A stretch of 64,000 nucleotides of DNA from Anaerovorax odorimutans DSM 5092 (GTDB lineage: Bacteria > Bacillota > Clostridia > Peptostreptococcales > Anaerovoracaceae). Below are positions 26,846-36,261 of the stretch, one piece after another. The position numbers and the translations under genes were made by a program. The notes beneath the pieces are model-generated. The model saw only the letters and a list, made by a program, of their open reading frames with translations, had not been told where the DNA came from and made no database searches. The first letter of the stretch is position 1; every line of letters starts with the position of its first letter. The stretch spans positions 1 to 64,000 of the forward strand of contig NZ_KE384518.1 in assembly GCF_000426305.1 (NCBI RefSeq). The letters are read 5' to 3'.

Positions 26846-28147
26846 TTACTTATTAAATAACATATCTGATTTCTTGATTATCTCAGTAATTTTTACTCCA
26901 AATGAATCATCTACTACTACAACATCCCCCTTTGCAATACATTGACCGTTAACATATAAATCCACCTGCTCACCAGCCATCTTATCTAAAACCACCAGTG
27001 TGCCTTGATTAAATTCTAAAATTTCTTTAACTAATTTACGGGTTCTTCCAATTTCCACTGAAATCTCTAGTGGGACAGACATAATCAAATCTAAATTTGA
27101 TTCCTGTTCCTTAGTAAGCTGATTACCATCTGCATCAAAGTTCGTATACTGTGGCTGAACATTAATAATTCTAGGCTGCTCATTATATACTTGCTGCTGC
27201 ATATTCACCGCAGGTTGAGAAGGTGCTGCTGCAGGAGCTTGAGGCTGCACAGGTATTTGAGGCTGCACAGAAACCTGAGGTTGTACTGCTGCAGGCGACG
27301 GTGCTTGTGTAGGTGGTGGTGTTGATACCTGCTGTGTGTCAGTTTGCTGCAACGCAGGTTGTGAAGCTTGCTGTGGCGCTCCCTCATTAGAGGCCTGTGC
27401 TTCTGCTTCCATAGATTTCATCAATTCCATTATTTCTTCTTGTGACATAGACTTTGAATCATTACCTACTGTATTTGGTATTTCTTCAGGTGCACTCTCT
27501 GCAATTTCAGGCTCAGAATTGGTCTCTGCAAGAGTTGCATCATGCAGTGAGGTAACCGATCCAATGAGTTTTTTTGCCAGATCTATTGACATAAGTGTCA
27601 TGAATTCACTGTTTACACTGCTTTCAATATCTAAATTAAATTTAACTACTATCATAGGTTCTTCAGTAGAAAAATATTTTTGTTTAAAATTCTCTGTATC
27701 ACTAATCTCAAAAGATACAGGAGTTGAAATATTTACAGGTTCTCCAATAAAATCCGCTAACGCCGTTGCCGAAGCTCCCATCATTTGATTCATTACTTCA
27801 CAAACTGCACTCAAACTTAATTCATCTAATGTAAATTCCTCATCAGGTATTTCTGTGCTCATTAAAATTTCTAAAATCTTTTTTACATCAGAACGTTTCA
27901 GCAGCATAATGTTGCTGCCCTCCATACCTTGCACATAGGTAATTTCTACTCCAATAGCCGGCTCTAATGATTTAAAATCAAAGTCTTCAAAGGATACAAC
28001 ACTGACATTGGGCGTTGTAATTAATACCTTTCTGTCCAGCATATCTGACATAGCTGTTGCAGAGGAGCCTAGACTAATATTAAGAATTTCTCCTATTGCA
28101 TCAATTTCCATTGGACTAAATAGGTCCGCATATTTTTCTTCGTTCAT
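26846..28147 (-). CDS. fliY: Flagellar motor switch phosphatase FliY
   Basis: The 433-aa protein has a CheC-like phosphatase domain with two complete D/S-x3-E-x2-N-x22-P motifs: D16/E20/N23/P46 and S113/E117/N120/P143. A Pro/Gln-rich linker follows (about residues 245-335), then a FliN (SpoA) domain (LDLIMSVPLEISVEIGRTRK, about 350-370, to the end). It is both C-ring component and CheY-P phosphatase. No separate cheC or cheX is seen in the window, so FliY may be the main CheY-P sink. It is 18 bp after fliM. Confidence 0.96.
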   Translation of the reverse strand: MNEEKYADLFSPMEIDAIGEILNISLGSSATAMSDMLDRKVLITTPNVSVVSFEDFDFKSLEPAIGVEITYVQGMEGSNIMLLKRSDVKKILEILMSTEIPDEEFTLDELSLSAVCEVMNQMMGASATALADFIGEPVNISTPVSFEISDTENFKQKYFSTEEPMIVVKFNLDIESSVNSEFMTLMSIDLAKKLIGSVTSLHDATLAETNSEPEIAESAPEEIPNTVGNDSKSMSQEEIMELMKSMEAEAQASNEGAPQQASQPALQQTDTQQVSTPPPTQAPSPAAVQPQVSVQPQIPVQPQAPAAAPSQPAVNMQQQVYNEQPRIINVQPQYTNFDADGNQLTKEQESNLDLIMSVPLEISVEIGRTRKLVKEILEFNQGTLVVLDKMAGEQVDLYVNGQCIAKGDVVVVDDSFGVKITEIIKKSDMLFNK

Positions 28148-28164
28148 AAATCTCCTCCGCTATT

Positions 28165-29166
28165 TTACTGATTATTTACTGATCCATTAATCTTTACTGC
28201 CATACTTCCTCTATGAGTACCCATTTTTCCCCGGAACCAAGGTTTTTTTTCAATATATAAATAAATATCTGAATCTTGAGGTTTTTTTAAGTTTATCACA
28301 TCTCCTGCTTTTAACTGATAAATATCTTTCATTAAAACTTGTGCTTCTCCCAGTTTCGCTGTGATTTCCAAGGTAGAATCTTTAATGCTGCTTAAAATTT
28401 CCTCTGGGGATGCTTCATCTTGGAAGGTTTTTCTTTTGTTATTTACTTCCCGCATTTTTTCAAAGAAAGTAAATACGTTGTCAAGAAGTCTCCCCGGCAA
28501 ACAAATATTTATTTGCCCCGTTGTTTCATTTAACTCTATACTTAATATTACAATTACAACAATTTCATCTGAACCTATAGTCTGAACTAATCTTGGATTG
28601 CTTTCAATCTTCGCAAATTCTAAGTTAAGGTCCAGATAATTTTGCCAAGCATCTTTCATAATAGGCAAAATATGCTTTAAAAGTACTTCATAAATAGATA
28701 ATTCAATATCTGTAAATCCATGAGTTGCACTTTCTTCTTCATAATCACCTACTCCACCTAACATTCTATCAATCATTGTATACATAGTATGATTGGAAAT
28801 CTGAACCATAATTTGTTCGTTTTCCTCGCTGTCGCTTAATTTAGTATCTACCAATGCAATCAGATCATCATCATTCAACGCATTGTTAAATTCATAATAT
28901 CTTTGTTCTTCAACATCCATTAATTCAACATTAAAATTTAAGCGCAATAAACTCGTTAAATATGATGAAATTACTCTAGCATAATTTTCATAAATACTGA
29001 AAATTAATTTTAATCTATCCTTTGTATATTTTTTAGGAGTATGAAAATCATATTTTCTTATTTTCTTTGATGAAACCTCATCATCTAGCTGTTCTTCGTT
29101 CATTGCTCCTTCTTTTACAGAGTTGAGTAATTCATCTATTTGACTTTGGGTTAGTATATTGCTCAT
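28165..29166 (-). CDS. fliM: Flagellar motor switch protein FliM
   Basis: The 333-aa protein has the N-terminal CheY-binding helix (LTQSQIDELLNSV, residues 4-16), a CheC-like middle domain and a C-terminal SpoA domain (STLEITAKLGEAQVLMKDIYQL). FliM connects FliG to FliY/FliN in the C-ring. It follows motB by 35 bp. Confidence 0.97.
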   Translation of the reverse strand: MSNILTQSQIDELLNSVKEGAMNEEQLDDEVSSKKIRKYDFHTPKKYTKDRLKLIFSIYENYARVISSYLTSLLRLNFNVELMDVEEQRYYEFNNALNDDDLIALVDTKLSDSEENEQIMVQISNHTMYTMIDRMLGGVGDYEEESATHGFTDIELSIYEVLLKHILPIMKDAWQNYLDLNLEFAKIESNPRLVQTIGSDEIVVIVILSIELNETTGQINICLPGRLLDNVFTFFEKMREVNNKRKTFQDEASPEEILSSIKDSTLEITAKLGEAQVLMKDIYQLKAGDVINLKKPQDSDIYLYIEKKPWFRGKMGTHRGSMAVKINGSVNNQ

Positions 29167-29201
29167 ATATGTCTCTCCTGTTTGAAATCTATTTTATATT
29201 T

Positions 29202-29984
29202 CTATTCATCTAATATGGGGGTACCAATTGTTTTATATACTTCTTCCAGCGTAATGCTTACTGCATTACTTTTAGTAATTAATATCTCAACACGCCTGTT
29301 TCTTGCACGATCCTCCGGAGTTACAAAAGATGCAATGGGATAATTTTGACCATATTCCATTGAGACAAGCTTCTTAGGCTCTATAATATTTTTTTTCTGA
29401 ATATAAACAAGTACCGTTGTAGCCCTGTTCGATGCGAGAAATCTATCTCCCTCAGCTTCATTTGGTTTATTAGGATCCGCTTGATTTGTATGACCCAAAA
29501 TACGGACTTGACCAACCTTTTCTTTTACTTCTCCTATTCCTCCGCAAAGGACATTTAATACACCTATTCCTTCTTGCTTCAAAATATAACTATCACCATC
29601 AAATAAGATATTATTTCTAAAAACAATAAATGTAAAATCATCACCCTTTGCAAGACCCACATCACATTCTAAATCATTATCTTCCACATATTTTTTAAGC
29701 TGTTTATAAATATCATCAAATTCTTTATTCTGAGTAAGCAACCCACTTCCGCTTGATGTAATGGCATTTTCGCCGTTTGGAGGCTCTTCCTCCATTATTA
29801 TCTGAGAAACTTTATCCGCATCCGGATTCATACTTTTTACAAGCATTTCCCATTTTGCAGCATCAATTGTTGACATGGAAAATAACATTACAAAAAAACA
29901 CAGCAGCAAAGTAACCATATCACTATATGTATTAAGCCAAGAAGATGATTCATCTGATTTTTGTTTATTATTTTGTTTTCGCAT
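29202..29984 (-). CDS. motB: Motor stator protein MotB
   Basis: The 260-aa protein has a single membrane helix with the essential ion-carrying Asp22 (YSDMVTLLLCFFVMLFSM) and a C-terminal OmpA-like peptidoglycan-binding domain (VRILGHTNQADPN...NRATTVLVYIQ and RARNRRVEILI). With MotA it forms the stator. The coupling ion cannot be decided from this alone. Confidence 0.96.
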   Translation of the reverse strand: MRKQNNKQKSDESSSWLNTYSDMVTLLLCFFVMLFSMSTIDAAKWEMLVKSMNPDADKVSQIIMEEEPPNGENAITSSGSGLLTQNKEFDDIYKQLKKYVEDNDLECDVGLAKGDDFTFIVFRNNILFDGDSYILKQEGIGVLNVLCGGIGEVKEKVGQVRILGHTNQADPNKPNEAEGDRFLASNRATTVLVYIQKKNIIEPKKLVSMEYGQNYPIASFVTPEDRARNRRVEILITKSNAVSITLEEVYKTIGTPILDE

Positions 29985-30038
29985 TATTTTCCACCTTATT
30001 TTATTACTTTAAATAATAATATTAATCCGTTTATTAAC

Positions 30039-30890
30039 CTAACCCTTTGCTTTTTTTTCTTTTTTCGGTTTTTTCTCTTTTTTTGCTTTATTGCCTGATC
30101 CTTCTTCCCCTCCTTCATCCATAATTAAAGCTCTTTCCTTTTGAGGTAAGAAGGAGATAAGCTTTTCTCTTATAAATTTAGGATTTTCACCTGATTGTAT
30201 AGATAAAATTCCTTCTACAACAATCTCTTTGCAAAGCATTTCTTCTTCATGTCTTAATTTTAATTTATTAGCTATAGGTGCAAAAAACAAGTTGGCTAAT
30301 ATTGTACCATAAAAAGTCGTAATCAACGCCAGTGACATACCTTCGCCTAATTGATCACTTCCGCTGCCATCACTGAAACTTAAAGCTTTTAACATATTTA
30401 TTAATCCTATCAATGTACCTATCATACCAAATGCAGGAGCAAAAGCAGCACCTTTTTCATAAATAGATGTGGATTCTTGATGTCTGGCATCTAAATAGGC
30501 CATATCATCTTCAAGCATTTGTTTTACTTTGTCAGGATCTATGGCATCAACGATAAGTAAAATGCTGTCCTTTAAAAAAGGATCACTTTGTTCATTTGCC
30601 TTTTCTTCTAGTGCTAATAAGCCGTTTTTCCTTGCAATCTGAGCAAATTCTGCTATAGTGTCTATGTAATCTATTGGATTGTATTTTCTTCCTGATACTA
30701 CAATTTTAAGATGTTTTAACACGCCCTTTAACGTACTTAAAGGGAAAGATGCCGTAATAGCCGCTAAAGTACCACCTAATGTCATTACGATACTTGATGC
30801 ACTCAAAAAGTTACCAAAATTCCCCAAACCAATTCCATAACCTACCAGTAATATTCCTGACACAATTCCCAATAAAGTTGTTAAATCCAT
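30039..30890 (-). CDS. motA: Motor stator protein MotA
   Basis: The 283-aa protein has four membrane segments and the conserved PAFGMIGTLIGLINML region (about 151-167). The last about 20 residues are an unusual Lys/Glu-rich tail (KKEKKPKKEKKAKG). It is within the flagellar operon between flbD and motB. Confidence 0.96.
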   Translation of the reverse strand: MDLTTLLGIVSGILLVGYGIGLGNFGNFLSASSIVMTLGGTLAAITASFPLSTLKGVLKHLKIVVSGRKYNPIDYIDTIAEFAQIARKNGLLALEEKANEQSDPFLKDSILLIVDAIDPDKVKQMLEDDMAYLDARHQESTSIYEKGAAFAPAFGMIGTLIGLINMLKALSFSDGSGSDQLGEGMSLALITTFYGTILANLFFAPIANKLKLRHEEEMLCKEIVVEGILSIQSGENPKFIREKLISFLPQKERALIMDEGGEEGSGNKAKKEKKPKKEKKAKG

Positions 30891-30903
30891 AATTTCCTCC
30901 GTG

Positions 30904-31116
30904 TTATAACGTTTCTACCTTAATTAATTTATGTTTATCCCATATTCTAGCATTAAATTCTATTACTTTATCAATAATTTCATCAGCACTCTCTTTTACA
31001 ACAAAAAATTCCTTGTTCATTAATATTACTTTGGATTCGGGTATAATTTCTATGGATTGAATTTGATTACAGTTAACAATAAACTCTTCATTATTCAACT
31101 TTGTAAGCCTAATCAT
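30904..31116 (-). CDS. flbD: FlbD family flagellar protein (FlbD/SwrD)
   Basis: Start set at ATG 31114-31116 (MIRLTKLNNEEFIVN), preceded by AAAGGAGATTGATCTT; the longer frame would begin inside a strong hairpin. The 70-aa protein matches the small Firmicutes family between flgE and motA, whose Bacillus member (SwrD) supports stator torque. Confidence 0.9.
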   Translation of the reverse strand: MIRLTKLNNEEFIVNCNQIQSIEIIPESKVILMNKEFFVVKESADEIIDKVIEFNARIWDKHKLIKVETL

Positions 31117-31137
31117 AAGATCAATCTCCTTTTTATA

Positions 31138-31161
31138 TAGTAGGACCAAAAGGTCCTACTA
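31138..31161 (-). other. Intercistronic hairpin between flgE and flbD
   Basis: A perfect 10-bp stem TAGTAGGACC/GGTCCTACTA with an AAAA loop lies 30 bp after flgE. No T-tract follows on the minus strand. It may protect the 3' end of hook mRNA or mark an RNase site, but is unlikely to stop transcription of motAB. Confidence 0.6.
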
Positions 31162-31191
31162 AACATAATTTAAATTAAGACATATAGTTTA

Positions 31192-32091
31192 CTATCTCTT
31201 AAGATTTACCAGTTCTTGTAACATTTCATCAGTTACAGTAATAATTCTTGTGTTTGCCTGGAAACCTCTCTGTGTTGTAATCATATCTGTAAACTCTTTT
31301 GAAAGGTCAACATTAGCCATTTCAAGGCACCCTGTTTTAAGCTGGCCCGTAGCACCTTCACCCGGTACTTCTGCCGTTAAGTCTCCTGTATTATCCTTTG
31401 CTTGATAATATGAATTTTCTGTACTCATTAAAGCATTAGGATTAGGTACATTTGCAATCGCAATATTCCCAATAAGAACTGGCTTATTATCGGCATCTAT
31501 TCCTGAAACAGTACCATCAGGACCAATGCTAATACCTGTAAGCTTAATAGGTTTGGAATTTGAGTCTAAAGGTTTTTGAATAGGTACTAACTTTGACTTA
31601 TCAACTTTACCTGTTCCATCATATTTAAACCCATACACACAGTTTCTGTTAGCATCAACTAAGTTCCCATTACCATCAAAATTAAAAATACCAACACGTG
31701 TAAGCTTTGCTTTTTTTAAATCATCTGATTTCGCCGGATCCAATTCTACATCAGTAGCATCAGAATTTTTTTTTGGTCCAACCATAAAATATCCATTTCC
31801 AATAATCATTGCATCCATAGGATTATCTGTTGGTGCAATACCTCCCGAAGTATGCATAACATCAACGGATCCAATCTGCGACCCATAGCCTATTTGTGAA
31901 GGATTTCCCCCACCATATACATCCCCCGGGGCACTTGATGATGTTAAATTCTGATAGAATACATCTTTAAAAGTAGCACGTCCTGCTTTAAATCCATATG
32001 TGTTTACATTTGCAATATTATTACCGATAACATCCATCTTCGTCTGATGAGCACGAAGACCTGCTACAGCGGCAAACATTGATTTAACCAT
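31192..32091 (-). CDS. flgE: Flagellar hook protein FlgE (short form)
   Basis: The 299-aa protein begins MVKSMFAAVAGLRAHQTKMD and has NNIANVNTYGFKAGRATFKD (residues 24-43); the C-terminus has the D0 helix (ANVDLSKEFTDMITTQRGFQANTRII). Its position after flgD and before flbD identifies it as the hook subunit, like the short Bacillus FlgE (earlier called FlgG). Longer hook proteins have extra surface domains missing here. Confidence 0.92.
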   Translation of the reverse strand: MVKSMFAAVAGLRAHQTKMDVIGNNIANVNTYGFKAGRATFKDVFYQNLTSSSAPGDVYGGGNPSQIGYGSQIGSVDVMHTSGGIAPTDNPMDAMIIGNGYFMVGPKKNSDATDVELDPAKSDDLKKAKLTRVGIFNFDGNGNLVDANRNCVYGFKYDGTGKVDKSKLVPIQKPLDSNSKPIKLTGISIGPDGTVSGIDADNKPVLIGNIAIANVPNPNALMSTENSYYQAKDNTGDLTAEVPGEGATGQLKTGCLEMANVDLSKEFTDMITTQRGFQANTRIITVTDEMLQELVNLKR

Positions 32092-32166
32092 TTATTTTCT
32101 CCTTTCATCAACCGTTTTTAAGATATATCATTCACATATACCCCATAGCCTCCATAAATGGTCCGG

Positions 32167-32559
32167 CTATATAATTACGGCACTGTCAATATTAGTAAAT
32201 ACGTTTTCTTTCATTTCATTTCCTGCCATGGTAGTGACCACAGTATTGTTTGGAACATTCACTATAAAAGCATAATTTGAGTCTATTATTACAACATCCT
32301 TTGCGCCCTTGTCTCTTGCTTTAGATACTGCATTGTTTAAATCATTTAAGAGAGTTGGTGTTAATTCAATACCTCTTTGATTCACCCTTTGCTGAGCATG
32401 CTTGGAAAATTGAACCTTACTGTTTTTATCAAGCTGCTCCTTTAATATTCTTTCAAAATCAGATCCTATGGCATTTTGATTGATTGGACGCTTTACTTCT
32501 TTTGTAGATATGGAATTAATATTATTTGAATAATTATTTCCAATTCTTATGTCTGCCAA
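32167..32559 (-). CDS. Flagellar operon protein, TIGR02530 family
   Basis: The 130-aa protein contains the FSKHAQQRVNQRGIELTPTLL motif (about residues 53-73) of the small family found between flgD and flgE in Firmicutes. Start TTG at 32557-32559 is chosen because GGGGG lies 7 nt upstream; a TTG 15 nt earlier is also open. Its function is not established to my knowledge; a role in hook assembly is suggested by position. Confidence 0.85.
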   Translation of the reverse strand: MADIRIGNNYSNNINSISTKEVKRPINQNAIGSDFERILKEQLDKNSKVQFSKHAQQRVNQRGIELTPTLLNDLNNAVSKARDKGAKDVVIIDSNYAFIVNVPNNTVVTTMAGNEMKENVFTNIDSAVII

Positions 32560-32634
32560 ATTCTTTACCCCCAATCTTCTTTTATTTTACGGATTTATAT
32601 TTCTCCTGTTAAATCAGTTCTCCCATATACTTTT

Positions 32635-33099
32635 TTAATCTTTTGAGCCATTTCCATCTTCAGGATCAGTCTCTTTTGCTGTTGGCAGCTTCCCCACTGC
32701 CATTATTTCAGGCAATTTAAAACTGTGCTCGTTATCAATATATACTATAGGTTCTCCCTCAAACAAGCTTACACCTGTAACAACACCGGTCTTTGTGTTC
32801 AACTCTCCACGTGAAGTAATTGATGCAGCTGTAATTTCTTTACCAATCAAAGATGCCGCATATGACGTCATACTTGTATCAACAAGATTGTTTATCGCTT
32901 CAAGTTGTGTAAACTGTGCAAGCTGAGACATAAATTCAGTATCTTTCATAGGATTCATCATATCTTGATTTGAAAGTTGTGATGCTAATAATTGTAGAAA
33001 ATCATTTACATCAAGTCCTGTATTTAAGCTCTTATTACTAGTTGTTCTGGTATTTTCTGTACTTGTGGTATTATTACTATTAACTCCATCAACTGGCAA
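32635..33099 (-). CDS. flgD: Flagellar hook capping protein FlgD
   Basis: The 154-aa protein has the FlgD signature DVNDFLQLLASQLSNQDMMNPMKDTEF (about residues 29-55) followed by ESQLAQFTQLEAI-like helix and a short C-terminal beta domain. FlgD caps the growing hook. Start TTG (33097-33099) follows AAAGGG with 8-nt spacing; the longer frame overlaps fliK. Confidence 0.95.
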   Translation of the reverse strand: MPVDGVNSNNTTSTENTRTTSNKSLNTGLDVNDFLQLLASQLSNQDMMNPMKDTEFMSQLAQFTQLEAINNLVDTSMTSYAASLIGKEITAASITSRGELNTKTGVVTGVSLFEGEPIVYIDNEHSFKLPEIMAVGKLPTAKETDPEDGNGSKD

Positions 33100-33127
33100 T
33101 ATTATCACCCTTTCTGTTATTTGTAAA

Positions 33128-34432
33128 TTACAACAATGCTTGTTGTTCCAATAATCCAAATTTCAATTGATTAATAAAAGAAAGATTTTCTTCATCTTGC
33201 GACCTCTGGAAATTAAAGTTTTCCTGCTGCTGTCTGTTTTGTCTTTCTCCTCTTCCGTCATCATAAGTTCCTCTGTTGTTTTGCCCCATAAATTTGCTGT
33301 CATCTTCTACCGTTACTGTGGTATGAAGTCCCGTATTATTTTCTAAAATACCTCTTAAGCTTTCAGTATTCATAGATAAAAGGCTGTGGGTTTTAGCATT
33401 ACTGCAATTCAATATAATTTGTGCACCAGAGCTTTCAGCAATAATTTTAATTCCTATTTTACCAAGTTCTTTTGGATTTAATTGTATATCAAATTCCTGT
33501 TTGCCATCCTTAAGATTATACATAATTTTTTCAGCAATTTGATTTGTAAATGCTTGATTTGTTGTATTATTGCTGTTTGCAACTTTAATATTTAACTTAC
33601 TCAAATCTAAATTCTGTGTTTTTAATGCAACAGGTACTTCTTCTGATGTTTTTGTCTCTGCTGTCTCTGTTTTTTGAGTTATCTTTCCAAAGTTTTCTTC
33701 AGATTGATTTAATCCAATAATTTTATTTTGTTTCACACCTTCTGCATTTTTTTCTGAGATATTTAAATTCTTTACTGTATTATTGCTGCTTTCAGTGGTA
33801 TTGCTTTTGCTGTTATTAAGTTGTACTTTTGCAGATTTAGGAACTTCTTGTTTTGTTGCTTTTTGATTACTTGTCTCATTATTATTTAAAACAGTAACTT
33901 TATCTGCCTTTGTATCTTGATTTTTCTTAGGCATCTGTTCTGCAGTCAATACTTGTGAAGCCTGATTTGCTGATAATGTTTTACCAGAAGAAACATCTGT
34001 TGAAGTTTCAGCTATTGGATTTAATACTGTATTATTAGGTACTACGCCTTTATTTAAATTTTGATTATTGTCAGATACCACATCAGTTGACAATTTCTGT
34101 CCCGCTGGTGCTTTATCAGAGGATATATCTACTTGTCCAATAATCTTATCTTTAAGGACTGCATCAGTAAGATTTTTTTCTAGATTATCTACTTTGTCTT
34201 GACCGGTATTATTTACCTCTAATTGCGAATTTACATTTTCATTATTTGTTTTATGATCTTCTAAATGAGTGTCCTTATTTTTTGGCTCTTTTTTATCTGT
34301 TTTCTGACTTTTCTTTACAGTATCATTAAGAATACTTTTAAATTCATTCCTTGAATCCTTTGCAAAAGATTTACCTTCTGTTTTACTATTGTCAGCTTTT
34401 ATTTTAACAAAATTAATTGCAACACCTTCCAT
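33128..34432 (-). CDS. fliK: Flagellar hook-length control protein FliK
   Basis: The 434-aa protein has a long Asn/Thr/Lys/Ser-rich, low-complexity N-terminal ruler (about residues 1-290) and a C-terminal FliK domain (about 300-385) with FDIQLNPKELGKIGIKI, followed by a Gln/Asn/Arg-rich tail. FliK measures the hook and triggers the FlhB switch. It lies between fliJ and flgD. Confidence 0.93.
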   Translation of the reverse strand: MEGVAINFVKIKADNSKTEGKSFAKDSRNEFKSILNDTVKKSQKTDKKEPKNKDTHLEDHKTNNENVNSQLEVNNTGQDKVDNLEKNLTDAVLKDKIIGQVDISSDKAPAGQKLSTDVVSDNNQNLNKGVVPNNTVLNPIAETSTDVSSGKTLSANQASQVLTAEQMPKKNQDTKADKVTVLNNNETSNQKATKQEVPKSAKVQLNNSKSNTTESSNNTVKNLNISEKNAEGVKQNKIIGLNQSEENFGKITQKTETAETKTSEEVPVALKTQNLDLSKLNIKVANSNNTTNQAFTNQIAEKIMYNLKDGKQEFDIQLNPKELGKIGIKIIAESSGAQIILNCSNAKTHSLLSMNTESLRGILENNTGLHTTVTVEDDSKFMGQNNRGTYDDGRGERQNRQQQENFNFQRSQDEENLSFINQLKFGLLEQQALL

Positions 34433-34488
34433 TTTATTTTCACCTCCTTCCAGTTGATATTTTATTAAAATTAATTTAATAATCCATA

Positions 34489-34929
34489 TTAATTACAAGT
34501 AAACCTGTTGGAAACAAACTCTTCTACTGATTGTTCTTCTTTTTTTTGCAATGCTTTATTATATTCATCAAGTCTTTTTTCCTTTAATTTGTCTAAAGAG
34601 GCAACTTCTTTCCTTGCTTCAATAACTTGAGTTTTCTTTTCAGATTCTGTTTCTTTTAAAGAATTTAATTTATCTTTTTCTTCTTTTATTTTATTTTCCA
34701 GTATCTTTAAATATCTTTTATACCCTATTGCTTCTATTAAAATAAGGCCTTGCTTATTTTTACTGTTGAATTCATTATTTATATTTTTGTGCTTATCTTC
34801 TAATTTCAAAAGTATATTTTCTTGATCTTTAAGTGCAGCAAGAATAGTTGCATGTTGACTTTTCAAATTATCCAATATTTGATTTTTATATTTATGCACT
34901 GTACTTAGTGAAAAGTTAAATTTTTTCAT
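34489..34929 (-). CDS. fliJ: Flagellar export protein FliJ
   Basis: The 146-aa protein is a continuous coiled coil rich in Lys/Glu/Leu, with the FliJ-type start (FNFSLSTVHKYKNQILDNLK). FliJ links the FliI ATPase ring to FlhA. It is 24 bp after fliI. Confidence 0.92.
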   Translation of the reverse strand: MKKFNFSLSTVHKYKNQILDNLKSQHATILAALKDQENILLKLEDKHKNINNEFNSKNKQGLILIEAIGYKRYLKILENKIKEEKDKLNSLKETESEKKTQVIEARKEVASLDKLKEKRLDEYNKALQKKEEQSVEEFVSNRFTCN

Positions 34930-34952
34930 AAATTTGTCCTCTTTTTAATAAA

Positions 34953-36260
34953 CTACGTACTTAAAATATCTATCATTTCTTTGACAATTTCATCATATTC
35001 AAAAGTCTCATCTTTTCCTTGCTTTAAAAAATTATTCACTGTATCTATCTTAGAAATAGCAAAATCCAATTTTTTATTTCCTCCCGATTTGTATGCTCCA
35101 ATTGAAATCAAATCTGCATTTTCTTCATATTTAGCTAAAATATCTCTTAACTTTGATGAAGCTTCCAAATGTTCTTTTGAAACAATTGCATCCATTAATC
35201 TTGATATACTTGAGCTTACATCTATTGCGGGAAAATGATTTTTATGTGCCAATTTTCTGGATAGAATTATATGTCCATCCAAAATCCCTCTCGCTGTATC
35301 TGAAATTGGCTCATTTGTATCATCACCTTCTACCAAAACGGTATATATTCCTGTAATGGAACCGCTGTCAAAGTTACCGCTTCTCTCAAGCAATTTAGGC
35401 ATTTCTGAATAAATAGATGGTGTATAACCCCTTGCTACAGGAGGCTCTCCTACAGCAAGTCCTATTTCTCTTTGCGCCATGGCAAATCTTGTAAGTGAAT
35501 CCATCATTAAAAGGACATCGTTACCCTGATCTTTAAAGTATTCTGCAATGGCTGTTGCTACAATAGGACATTTCATTCTAAGCATGGCAGGCTGATCTGA
35601 TGTTGCAACAACTACTATTGATCTTTTTAATCCTTCCTCACCTAAATCTCTTTGTATAAATTCTCTTACTTCTCTTCCTCTTTCACCCACCAACGCTATT
35701 ACATTAATATCGGCACAAGAATGTCTTGCAATCATACCAAGCAAAGTACTTTTTCCAACACCGCTTCCTGCAAATATACCAATTCTTTGACCTTTTCCAA
35801 TTGTTATCATACCATCTATTGCTTTTACACCAAAATCTAATCTTTGTGTAATAGGTGGTCTGGAAAGAGGATTGATATAATTACTTTCAACACTGTAATA
35901 ACTTTTAGCTATAAATTCATCAAGTCCATCTATAGGCTTTCCCATTGCATTAATAATGCGACCTCTTAGGAAGTCTCCAACGGGGATTTTTAATCTCCTG
36001 TTTGTGTTCTTTATAAAATTACCTGCCCCGATACCATTTGTGGAGTCATAAGGCATAAGTATAGTTCTGTCTGATTTAAATCCTACTACCTCAGCAATAA
36101 TTTCTTTTTTTCCATCTTGAGTAGAAATAATATTAATATCTCCTATATTAGCCTTTATACCAGATGCTTCAATAGTCATTCCCACAATATTTTCAATTTT
36201 TCCAATATGCTTTACTGTCTCTGTTGTTTTAATCAAATCGGCTAAATCACTGAAATTCAA
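34953..36260 (-). CDS. fliI: Flagellum-specific ATPase FliI
   Basis: The 435-aa ATPase has the P-loop GIFAGSGVGKSTLLG (about 158-172), GERGREVREFI and the Walker B segment LLMMDSLTRFAMAQREIGLA. Start TTG at 36258-36260 is preferred because GGAGGAG lies 6 nt upstream and follows the fliH stop immediately; an ATG 30 nt earlier would overlap fliH. FliI energises delivery of export substrates. Confidence 0.96.
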   Translation of the reverse strand: MNFSDLADLIKTTETVKHIGKIENIVGMTIEASGIKANIGDINIISTQDGKKEIIAEVVGFKSDRTILMPYDSTNGIGAGNFIKNTNRRLKIPVGDFLRGRIINAMGKPIDGLDEFIAKSYYSVESNYINPLSRPPITQRLDFGVKAIDGMITIGKGQRIGIFAGSGVGKSTLLGMIARHSCADINVIALVGERGREVREFIQRDLGEEGLKRSIVVVATSDQPAMLRMKCPIVATAIAEYFKDQGNDVLLMMDSLTRFAMAQREIGLAVGEPPVARGYTPSIYSEMPKLLERSGNFDSGSITGIYTVLVEGDDTNEPISDTARGILDGHIILSRKLAHKNHFPAIDVSSSISRLMDAIVSKEHLEASSKLRDILAKYEENADLISIGAYKSGGNKKLDFAISKIDTVNNFLKQGKDETFEYDEIVKEMIDILST

Positions 36261-36261
36261 C

